Positions 16,766-24,189 of a stretch of DNA of 64,000 bases are shown here, piece by piece. The DNA comes from Candidatus Cloacimonetes bacterium HGW-Cloacimonetes-3 (lineage in GTDB: Bacteria; Cloacimonadota; Cloacimonadia; Cloacimonadales; Cloacimonadaceae): contig PHBO01000007.1 of assembly GCA_002840645.1 (NCBI GenBank), positions 62,001 through 126,000 of the forward strand, read 5' to 3'. A program made the translations under genes and the position numbers. The stretch's first letter is position 1, and every line of letters starts with the position of its first letter. The notes below the pieces were generated by a model. The model ran no database searches, had not been told where the DNA came from, and worked only from the letters and a program-made list of their open reading frames with translations.

Positions 16766-17995
16766 ATGGATTCGTTTAAAAAGTATGTCCTCTGGATGGT
16801 GGTCATTTCCGTGGGCTTGATAGCTGTCTCAGGATGCACCAAAAAGAATAACCTTACCGGTAACAATTGGAGCAATGCCAATGCCAAAACAATATATGAT
16901 TCCAATGGGATTGTGAATGGCTTTAGCTTTCCCTCGGATACTTTAAGAGTAATCACCGGCAGCGAAGTGAAGCTATTGACAGGTGATTATCAGGGAGCGC
17001 AGGCAACTGCCTATATGCGGTTCACAGGTATGTTGCGGCAGTCTTTGATTGCCGAGGCGGATGTTGATAGCTGTTATGTGAAGCTATCACTGGTGAAACG
17101 CTCTCCCGTTACCGCCAATAAACTGAAGCTACAGTTGTTTAAAATAAACTCTGCCTGGAACGACACCCTTGCTCAGATGTCCAACATGGAGTACATCGTT
17201 GGTTCAGAAGTGGAAGTGGCGGATTCAGTTTCCATCTATGGGACGCTTGTAAAGCTTAAGCTGCCCCCGGAAATGGTGAAAACATGGGAAACCAACGCTG
17301 ATAGCACGGGGCTGAATCTTGCCGTGAAAGTGGTTGATAATGGCTTTGTAGAGATAGAATCTGCTCAGGGTACCATAGTTCCTGTGCTAAACCTTAAGTA
17401 TAAGAAGACATTAGAATCTGCGTTCGAGGTCTTTAGCACAAATGCATTGATAGATAACTACACTTTAAGCGAAACACAAGATGCATCCAGCCCCAATTGG
17501 ATAATAAACAATAGTAAGGCTACCCGTATGTATCTTAAGTGGGTACCTACAAACAGTCTGTTCACCGATAATGACGGAAGCCCGCTCAGTTCGGTGGATA
17601 TACAACGTTTAACCGTGAACCGCGCAGTTATTGTGTTGCACGCCAAGACCAATAACTATTACGCCGGGGTCAGCAGCTTCAGTATGTATCCCTTTAACCT
17701 TACCAGAAGTGATATTAGCATCACAAGCCCCCCTCTGATGGCAGATTATGAGATTATAAAATACACCCCAATCAGTTCCGGAACGATAGTGGGAGATAGC
17801 CTGGAGGTGGATGTAACTCCGCTGGTGCAAGCTTTTGTATCGGGTGAGAAATTGCCTCTGGGAATCAGCATCCAATCCACTCAGGAGAGGCAAAATATGG
17901 GTTTCATAGAGTTCTATGATTTCTCGGCTGCCACTCCTGCGAATAAGAAGCCTTACCTAAGAATCTCTTATACGCCCCCATATTTGAAGCAATGA
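16766..17995 (+). CDS. Lipoprotein with DNRLRE-like domains
   Basis: 409 aa. An N-terminal signal with lipobox VSGC places the acylated Cys near residue 24, so it is membrane-anchored, probably facing the periplasm or the surface. Two similar halves, each with a strand-rich pattern (SCYVKLSLVKRSP, LKLQLFKINSAWND; later VDVTPLVQAFVSG, LGISIQ), recall DNRLRE/collagen-binding-like modules. First gene of the 16766-23991 operon; its stop overlaps the next start by 4 bp. The role is unknown; context suggests envelope maintenance. Confidence 0.75.
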   Translation: MDSFKKYVLWMVVISVGLIAVSGCTKKNNLTGNNWSNANAKTIYDSNGIVNGFSFPSDTLRVITGSEVKLLTGDYQGAQATAYMRFTGMLRQSLIAEADVDSCYVKLSLVKRSPVTANKLKLQLFKINSAWNDTLAQMSNMEYIVGSEVEVADSVSIYGTLVKLKLPPEMVKTWETNADSTGLNLAVKVVDNGFVEIESAQGTIVPVLNLKYKKTLESAFEVFSTNALIDNYTLSETQDASSPNWIINNSKATRMYLKWVPTNSLFTDNDGSPLSSVDIQRLTVNRAVIVLHAKTNNYYAGVSSFSMYPFNLTRSDISITSPPLMADYEIIKYTPISSGTIVGDSLEVDVTPLVQAFVSGEKLPLGISIQSTQERQNMGFIEFYDFSAATPANKKPYLRISYTPPYLKQ

Positions 17996-18795
17996 GATAT
18001 CGTTTCGCCCTGATTGTTCTGCTTATCATCAGCCTGGCTGCTTGTAATAAGAAAGAAGAAAAAGGCATAGCACTGGCTCAGGTTGGCGATGAAGTACTTT
18101 ATCTGGAGAATTTTAAAGCCACCTTTGGCGTGGGAGAATGGGATGCCCTCTCCACCGAACAGCGTAAGAAATATATCGAGGATTGGGTAAACTTAAGCGT
18201 TTTGGCAAAGTATGCCGATGAGCACGATATTGCAAAAGATATAGCAGTGAAACAGCGTATTCTTTATGCAGCCAAGAAAGTGAAAGCCAATGCCCTTATC
18301 TCGAAACGCCTGGCAGAGGTTCAGGTATCGGAAGATCAGCTTTTCAATTACTTTCGCATTCATCAGGCAGAGTTTCAGAAAACCGCAAGTGAATTCAATA
18401 TTCAGCGGATTGCCTTAGCGGACAAAATAAGTGCTGAAAAAGTGCTGGGACAGATAAGCAACGGGATGAGCTTTAATGATGCTGTGCAAAGGTATTCCAC
18501 CGAGGAATTGAAAGTGAAAAACGGCATGATGGGCTTTGTATCCGCTGCCGGAGCGGACAGCACTTTTTGGTTAGCAGCACGAAATATTGCCGGAGATGGC
18601 TTGGGGATTGTAAGTAACAACCGGTTTTGGTTCGTTTTTCGCATAGCAGAGAAAAGAGATACTTCCCAGGAAGCTAATTTCGAGGATTATCGTGCCGATA
18701 TAAAGCGTAAGATAATTCTGGAAAAGCAGGATCAGGTGTATCAGGACTTATTGAAAGAAATAAAATCCGGCATGGATAAAATTTATTATTACTAA
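17992..18795 (+). CDS. PpiC/SurA-like peptidyl-prolyl isomerase lipoprotein
   Basis: 267 aa. A signal with lipobox LAAC (Cys about residue 18) is followed by a SurA_N-like helical segment (AQVGDEVLYLENFKATF) and a degenerate parvulin domain (about 125-215: FNIQRIALADKISAEKVLGQ, MGFVSAAGADSTFW). The canonical parvulin HIL and GG motifs are poorly preserved, so it may be a chaperone more than an isomerase. It overlaps the preceding lipoprotein gene by 4 bp and lies 12 bp before a full SurA homologue. Confidence 0.85.
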   Translation: MRYRFALIVLLIISLAACNKKEEKGIALAQVGDEVLYLENFKATFGVGEWDALSTEQRKKYIEDWVNLSVLAKYADEHDIAKDIAVKQRILYAAKKVKANALISKRLAEVQVSEDQLFNYFRIHQAEFQKTASEFNIQRIALADKISAEKVLGQISNGMSFNDAVQRYSTEELKVKNGMMGFVSAAGADSTFWLAARNIAGDGLGIVSNNRFWFVFRIAEKRDTSQEANFEDYRADIKRKIILEKQDQVYQDLLKEIKSGMDKIYYY

Positions 18796-18807
18796 GAAGG
18801 AAATAGC

Positions 18808-20064
18808 ATGAAAAAAGCCCTTATTATGCTTCTGCTGATGCTTGCAGTGCTTGCTGCCGGCGCAGAAGTAATCGATAGAATAGTAGCTAAAGTTGGCACG
18901 GATGTAATCCTGCTTTCTGATCTGCAGAAACAGCTTTCCCAGATGCAAAGTGCCAAGGTATTGAAGCCGGACACCGATCCCCGCGAGGTTCTGGTGGAGA
19001 TGATAGAGCAACGTCTGATGATCCAGAGAGCCAAGGACCTGAATATCAAGATAGACGAGGCACGCATCAAAGGTAATGCCGAGCGTTACCTGAAGCAGAT
19101 TAAAGCCCGCTATCCCAGTGAACAGGCATTTGCTGCCGACCTCAGGAAAAGCAAGCTTACCGAATCGGACTTGCTGAAATACTATGTGGACATGCTAAGT
19201 GAAAGTGCCCTTACAGAACAACTTGTAAACAAGTATATCTCCTCAAAAGTGAAGATAAGCGACAAAGAAATGATGGCATTCTACACTGCTACCAAAGATA
19301 CGCTGGCAGTGAAACCAGTATCCTGGAAACTGGGAATGATAATGCGGGAAGTGAACGCCGGTAATGAAGCCGACGCGCAAAAGCTTAGCGAGATTCAGGC
19401 AATCCTGGCACGGTTGAAGGCAGGAGAAGATTTTGCTACCCTTGCTGCTGCGGAAAGCGATTGCCCCAGCAAGGAAGTGGGAGGTGATCTTGGTTTCTTT
19501 ACAGCCGGGATGATGGTGAAGCCCTTTGAACAAGCTGCCTTTGCCTTAAAAGAAGGAGATATCAGCGAGATAGTTAAAACTCAGTTTGGCTATCACATCA
19601 TAAAAATGGAAGAAAAGCGGGATAAAGAAATCCGTGTGCGGCATATCCTTAAGATGGTTTCTGCCACTAATGCAGATTCATTAGCAGAACGCAACCTGAT
19701 GGACAGTATCCGCCAGCGGTTTATTGCCGGAGAAAGCTTTGCTTCCCTTGCCCAAGCCTATTCCATGGATCCTGAAACCAAAAACGAAGGCGGGGTTATT
19801 GGCGAATTTGCAGAATCAGAATTACCGGAACTATTTGCCATTCCCATTATGCAGGTGCCGGTGGGAGATATTTCTGCCGTGATGGAAAACGAAGGTATGT
19901 TATACCTGTTTATCCGCCTGGAAGAGCTTCCTCCCCGGATATTCAGCTATGAAGAAGTGAAAGAGCAGATTCAACAATTCCTTTTCCAAAGAAAGCAGAT
20001 GGAAGAATATAACAAGTGGATGAGCGAGTTAAAACGTGAATCATACGTGCAGATAGTATTGTAA
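18808..20064 (+). CDS. surA: SurA-like periplasmic foldase with two parvulin domains
   Basis: 418 aa, close to SurA length (about 430). Signal peptide at residues 1-19, then the SurA N-domain (IDRIVAKVGTDVILLSDLQK, VLVEMIEQRLM). Two PpiC domains follow: the first at about 170-270 (GGDLGFFTAGMMVKPFE, FGYHIIKME), the second at about 275-375 (IRVRHILKM, GGVIGEFAESELPE). It assists outer-membrane protein folding in the periplasm. The last two bases of TAATG are shared with the next start. Confidence 0.92.
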   Translation: MKKALIMLLLMLAVLAAGAEVIDRIVAKVGTDVILLSDLQKQLSQMQSAKVLKPDTDPREVLVEMIEQRLMIQRAKDLNIKIDEARIKGNAERYLKQIKARYPSEQAFAADLRKSKLTESDLLKYYVDMLSESALTEQLVNKYISSKVKISDKEMMAFYTATKDTLAVKPVSWKLGMIMREVNAGNEADAQKLSEIQAILARLKAGEDFATLAAAESDCPSKEVGGDLGFFTAGMMVKPFEQAAFALKEGDISEIVKTQFGYHIIKMEEKRDKEIRVRHILKMVSATNADSLAERNLMDSIRQRFIAGESFASLAQAYSMDPETKNEGGVIGEFAESELPELFAIPIMQVPVGDISAVMENEGMLYLFIRLEELPPRIFSYEEVKEQIQQFLFQRKQMEEYNKWMSELKRESYVQIVL

Positions 20065-20552
20065 TGAAACATACAAATCCCGGTCTCTACAGCTTTCTTG
20101 CCTCATTCTTCGGAATTGGGTTCCTGCCCAAAATGCCGGGTACATGGGGAAGTGCGGCAGCCTTCGGGCTATACTTGCTTCTTCCTGCAACAGCATTCAG
20201 TGGAGCAGGATTGCTATACACTTTGCCAATATTTGCTATTTTCTGTCTTTTCGCGGTGTATGTTTCCGGTAAGGCAGAACTGAAGCTGGGGCATGATTCC
20301 GGTCATATAGTTATAGACGAAGTATGTGGCTATTTTGTAGCCGTGATGTTTTTACCTCAAACCCTGTTGGTGGGCTTATATGCCTTCCTGTTTTTTCGGG
20401 TATTTGATATAGCCAAGCCATTTCCCATCTCTCGTTCCCAGAAACTTCCCAAAGGTTGGGGGGTGGTGGTGGACGACCTGTTAGCAGGATTGTTTGCTAA
20501 CGTCTTAACTCAGATTATAATAAGAATCTATCCAAAGTTTTTTGGATTATAG
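20064..20552 (+). CDS. pgpA: Phosphatidylglycerophosphatase A
   Basis: 162 aa. It has the PgpA pattern FGIGFLPKMPGTWGS near the N-terminus, HDSGHIVIDEVCGYF with its acidic residues, FFRVFDIAKPFPI, and VVVDDLLAGLFAN. Three to four membrane segments. It converts phosphatidylglycerophosphate to phosphatidylglycerol at the inner membrane. It overlaps surA by one base. Confidence 0.93.
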   Translation: MKHTNPGLYSFLASFFGIGFLPKMPGTWGSAAAFGLYLLLPATAFSGAGLLYTLPIFAIFCLFAVYVSGKAELKLGHDSGHIVIDEVCGYFVAVMFLPQTLLVGLYAFLFFRVFDIAKPFPISRSQKLPKGWGVVVDDLLAGLFANVLTQIIIRIYPKFFGL

Positions 20553-20560
20553 GAGAAAAA

Positions 20561-20905
20561 ATGCAATATATACTATTACAAGCCACCGGTGCAGCACCAG
20601 CTGCTTCAGGCGGATTTGGCGGAAGCACCATGATTTTCATGGTTGCCATGTTTGCCATTCTGTATTTCCTGATGATACGTCCCCAGCAAAAGCGTGCCAA
20701 AGAGATGCAGAAAATGTTAGATTCCCTGCAAGTGAATGATAAAGTTATCACCTCTTCCGGCATCTACGGCAGAGTGGTATCTTTGAAGCCCGACAAAGGC
20801 ATTGTTGTGGTGGAAATAGACGACACCAACAAGATCAGAGTGGAATTCCAGAAGAGTGCCATTGTTTCTATTCTAAACATCATGGAGACACCTGTTGTAA
20901 AATGA
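20561..20905 (+). CDS. yajC: Sec translocase accessory subunit YajC
   Basis: 114 aa. One N-terminal membrane helix is followed by the signature YFLMIRPQQKRAKEMQKML and VITSSGIYGRVVSL. YajC binds SecDF in the Sec holotranslocon. AGGAG precedes the ATG. The stop overlaps the def start (ATGA). Confidence 0.95.
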   Translation: MQYILLQATGAAPAASGGFGGSTMIFMVAMFAILYFLMIRPQQKRAKEMQKMLDSLQVNDKVITSSGIYGRVVSLKPDKGIVVVEIDDTNKIRVEFQKSAIVSILNIMETPVVK

Positions 20906-21459
20906 ACCCTGTACTTTTACCTGTCCGCCTTTATGGTGATGAAATCCTGCGAACCAAGCTAAAGGAATGTGATGTGTTTGATCCTGCCCTGCAAGCGTTT
21001 ATTCCAGATCTTGTACATACGATGTACGAGCGTGATGGAGTGGGTCTTGCTGCTAATCAGGTTGGCTCACACTTCCGGGTGTTTGTGATAGACCCCGCCT
21101 GGGCACGTGAGGATGCATCCCCAAACCCCATTGTGATGATAAACCCGATTATTGAAAGTCGTGAAGGCGAAGTGGATAATGAGGAAGGCTGCATCAGCCT
21201 TCCTGGTATCTTTGCCTATGTGCATCGTGCGGTTCGGATCAGCTATTCTTACAGCGATCCTCAGGGAAACAGATTACACGAAACAGCCGAGGGATTTAAG
21301 GCAGTGGTGATCCAACATGAATACGACCATCTGGAAGGCATTGTCTTCACAGACAGGATCGGCATCCTTGCCAAGCTGAAACTGAAGCGTAAGCTGAATG
21401 AACTTGTTGCCAGAGCTGTGAACGGGGTGAACATAATGGAAGGCTTCCCTGATGATTAG
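20902..21459 (+). CDS. def: Peptide deformylase
   Basis: 185 aa. All three deformylase motifs are present: GVGLAANQVG (motif 1), EGCISLPG (motif 2, metal-binding Cys) and QHEYDHLEG (motif 3, the two metal His and catalytic Glu). It removes the formyl group from nascent proteins. Coupled to fmt by an 8-bp overlap. Confidence 0.97.
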   Translation: MNPVLLPVRLYGDEILRTKLKECDVFDPALQAFIPDLVHTMYERDGVGLAANQVGSHFRVFVIDPAWAREDASPNPIVMINPIIESREGEVDNEEGCISLPGIFAYVHRAVRISYSYSDPQGNRLHETAEGFKAVVIQHEYDHLEGIVFTDRIGILAKLKLKRKLNELVARAVNGVNIMEGFPDD

Positions 21460-22390
21460 AAGCGTGTTTATCGGCTCTTCCGCTTACGGTTTGCCTGCCC
21501 TTGAGCTACTGTGTAAAAACGGCATGCAGCCCCAGTTAGTGGTAAGCCAGCCCGATAAACCCGCCGGACGTAACCTAACAACCTTGCCAACCCCCATTAC
21601 AGCATATGCCATCCGGCATGAGATACCCTTTTTTACGCCGGATAGCATAAATAGCGAATCCAGCATCAGCTATATTGCCGCCACTACCCCGGATATCCTT
21701 ATCACCGCTTCCTATGGGGGTATTATAGGTAAGGAACTCCGTTTCCTTGCTCCCCGTAAAGCTATAAATCTGCACCCCTCTCTACTGCCAAAATACCGCG
21801 GTGCCAGCCCGATACAAAGTGCGCTGCTGAAGGGCGAAAGCACCACAGGAACCACTATCTACCGCCTGATTGCCGAGCTGGATGCCGGACCCATTATAGC
21901 GCAACAAAGCCTGGAAATATTGCCCAACGAAAACTACAGCAGCTTGCACGACAGGCTTGCCGCACAAGCTGCCACTATGTTATTAAACTTTTTACAAAAG
22001 GATACTACCGCCATTCCCCCCGAAACACCCCAGGAGCATTGCCAAGCCAGTTGGTGTCCCAAGATAGACACCTCGCTGTGTATGATATCCTGGAATAATC
22101 CCGCCGAAGCAGTTTTACAAAAGATAAATGCCTTTTCTTACCATCCCGGAGCCTGGTGCTATTTTCGCACCGGTAAACTTAAACTCTTGAAAGCACAGCT
22201 TACTGATTTACCTTCAGAAGGCCTATGCGGAACTATAGCCAAAATCATCAAAAACACCGGTTTTACCGTTAACTGTCTGGATCAGCAACTGCTTATATCC
22301 GAGGTTCAGGCAGAAGGTAAAAAGCTAATGGACGCCGCCGCATTTGCTAATGGCGCAAGGCTTTGCACCGGTGAAAAACTATGGATGTAA
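21452..22390 (+). CDS. fmt: Methionyl-tRNA formyltransferase
   Basis: 312 aa. The formyl-transferase domain contains PDKPAGRN near the N-terminus and the folate/catalytic segment INLHPSLLPKYRGASPIQ, then GTTIYRLIAELDAGPI. The C-terminal tRNA-binding domain (about 205-312) includes YHPGAWCYF. It formylates initiator Met-tRNA, the counterpart of Def. The stop overlaps the DUF116 start by 10 bp. Confidence 0.96.
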   Translation: MIRSVFIGSSAYGLPALELLCKNGMQPQLVVSQPDKPAGRNLTTLPTPITAYAIRHEIPFFTPDSINSESSISYIAATTPDILITASYGGIIGKELRFLAPRKAINLHPSLLPKYRGASPIQSALLKGESTTGTTIYRLIAELDAGPIIAQQSLEILPNENYSSLHDRLAAQAATMLLNFLQKDTTAIPPETPQEHCQASWCPKIDTSLCMISWNNPAEAVLQKINAFSYHPGAWCYFRTGKLKLLKAQLTDLPSEGLCGTIAKIIKNTGFTVNCLDQQLLISEVQAEGKKLMDAAAFANGARLCTGEKLWM

Positions 22391-23145
22391 CTAATATGAA
22401 AGAACACTATCTTGCCGTGATTAAATTCCCCATGTTTGTAAGTCTGTCGCTGATTATACTCAGCATCATCTATTTTTCCCTGGCATTGGTTAGTTACCAC
22501 AGCCTGGGGCTTTCTCCCATGGAGACTTTGCTGTTTACGCTGCTTTTTATCCTCCTGACGGTGTTGGTCAGTACCTGGATACTTATCCTGATGAGCACGC
22601 ACCAAAAGATAAAGCCATCCGGTCTGCGTTTATACACCAAATGGATGTTGTTTAATATCTATTTTTACCTTGCCCAATGGCTTGGTAAGGTATTTATGCA
22701 GAAAAAAGGCATCATGCAGGAATCGTTTCTGAATTTTAACAACGAGATCATCCTCAGTAATTTCAGTGGTATTCACAGCAAAAACATACTACTGCTGCTT
22801 CCTCATTGCCTGCAGAAGTCCGAATGTAAGATTCGCATCACCAACGACATTATAGAGTGTGCGGAGTGTGGTGCATGCGACATCGCCAAAGTGAAGGGCA
22901 TCATGAGCAAGTATGACGTGCGCGCAGCGGTTGCCACAGGTGGCTCACTGGCACGAAAGCTGATTCAGGACAGCCGTCCCGATGTAATTATTGCCGTTGC
23001 TTGCCACCGTGATCTCACCGATGGTTTGCGCGATAGCTGGCGTTTCCCCGTTTATGCCGTGCTAAACGACCGCCCCAATGGTCCTTGTTTCGAAACCAAG
23101 GTTAGCGTCTCCACCATAGAATTTGCTATTAAGAAGTTCATATAA
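22381..23145 (+). CDS. DUF116 membrane protein
   Basis: 254 aa (ATG 22381, or ATG 22396 five codons later). Two membrane helices lie at about 15-80. The cytoplasmic part carries the DUF116 signature: LLLPHCLQKSECKIRI, CAECGACDIAKVKGI, VATGGSLARKLI, VACHRDLTDGL. The clustered cysteines suggest metal or FeS binding. DUF116 has no firmly known function. Its place after def-fmt suggests coordinate expression with translation initiation. Confidence 0.9.
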   Translation: MDVTNMKEHYLAVIKFPMFVSLSLIILSIIYFSLALVSYHSLGLSPMETLLFTLLFILLTVLVSTWILILMSTHQKIKPSGLRLYTKWMLFNIYFYLAQWLGKVFMQKKGIMQESFLNFNNEIILSNFSGIHSKNILLLLPHCLQKSECKIRITNDIIECAECGACDIAKVKGIMSKYDVRAAVATGGSLARKLIQDSRPDVIIAVACHRDLTDGLRDSWRFPVYAVLNDRPNGPCFETKVSVSTIEFAIKKFI

Positions 23146-23157
23146 AGAGGTGATATT

Positions 23158-23991
23158 GTGAAGATAGGCTGTTTTGGCATCATTGCCATTATCCTGCTAA
23201 ATGCCGGGATAACAATTGCTTTGATCAATCACTTTGACGACAGACCTACCAATATCAAGGACATTTTCAGGGAAAGCCCTGCTCAGGCAAATAAAGCTGA
23301 TATAGCGACTCGCGAAAACGCCATCACTAAAGCCGTACGCATGGTGGAACCTGCTGTGGTAAGCGTGAATGTGATGAAGACAGAGCTTGTTCGCTCCCGC
23401 AGTCCCTTTGGTTTTGGTTTCTTCGATTTCTTCGATGGTGCGCCCATGCAACGCCAGGTGCAATCCATTGGTAGCGGTGTTATTTATGATGCAGAGGGCT
23501 ACATTATCACCAATGCTCACGTGGTTAGCGGTGCCTCCCAGATAAAAGTAGTGCTGCCGGATAAACGCGAGTTCGATGCCGGAATCATCGGTATAGACCA
23601 AATCCACGATATTGCCAAACTGAAGATCACCGGGCACAATCTGCCTTTCGCCAAACTGGGGGATTCCAAGAACCTTATCATCGGCGAGTGGTCTATTGCT
23701 CTGGGCAACCCTTACGGCTTTCTGATGAACGATTCCAAACCCAGCGTTTCCGTGGGAGTAATCTCCGCTTTGAACCGTTCTTTCGCTCCCCGTGCGGACA
23801 AACACGTGTATAAGGGTATGATCCAGACTGATGCAGCGGTTAATCCCGGTAACAGCGGCGGACCCCTGGCAAACATAAACGGCGAAGTGATAGGCATCAA
23901 CACCTTTATTTTCTCCGAGAACGGTGGTAATGTCGGCATTGGTTTTGCCATTCCGGCTAATGCCGTGAAAGCCATTTTAGCGCAGATGTAA
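23158..23991 (+). CDS. HtrA/DegP-like serine protease without PDZ domain
   Basis: 277 aa, GTG start with AGAGGTG upstream. An N-terminal membrane anchor or signal (about 5-25) precedes a trypsin-like domain with the full triad: H121 (IITNAHVV), D151 (IHDIAKLKI) and S233 (GNSGGPL). The protein ends directly after the protease domain (IGFAIPANAVKAIL), so the usual one or two PDZ domains are absent. It acts in the periplasm on misfolded proteins, fitting the SurA/PpiC neighbours. Last gene of the operon. Confidence 0.93.
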   Translation: MKIGCFGIIAIILLNAGITIALINHFDDRPTNIKDIFRESPAQANKADIATRENAITKAVRMVEPAVVSVNVMKTELVRSRSPFGFGFFDFFDGAPMQRQVQSIGSGVIYDAEGYIITNAHVVSGASQIKVVLPDKREFDAGIIGIDQIHDIAKLKITGHNLPFAKLGDSKNLIIGEWSIALGNPYGFLMNDSKPSVSVGVISALNRSFAPRADKHVYKGMIQTDAAVNPGNSGGPLANINGEVIGINTFIFSENGGNVGIGFAIPANAVKAILAQM

Positions 23992-24041
23992 ACGTATATT
24001 ATTCATATAGCTTGCTTGCTATTCGCAGCAGAGCAGACCTT

Positions 24042-24093
24042 GAACTGACCATGATCTCGCCATGATATATCTCGGTGAGATCATGGTCAGTTC
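24042..24093. repeat. Perfect 17-bp inverted repeat
   Basis: GAACTGACCATGATCTC (24042-24058) and its exact complement (24077-24093) enclose an 18-bp spacer that itself contains CATGAT. It lies between the HtrA stop and the next gene. No T-tract follows, so a terminator is uncertain; a regulator-binding or RNA structure is possible. Confidence 0.8.
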
Positions 24094-24189
24094 CCTCTCT
24101 AAACACCGGCGGATAGCAAGGATGATACAGGGAAGAGCATAGCGCTCACTCTAACCCGGAAAAGTAACTTGTAAGAAAAATGAGATATT

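Noticed and set aside
23197-23805. 202-codon minus-strand frame inside the HtrA gene
   Set aside because: Antisense shadow of a gene with an intact catalytic triad.
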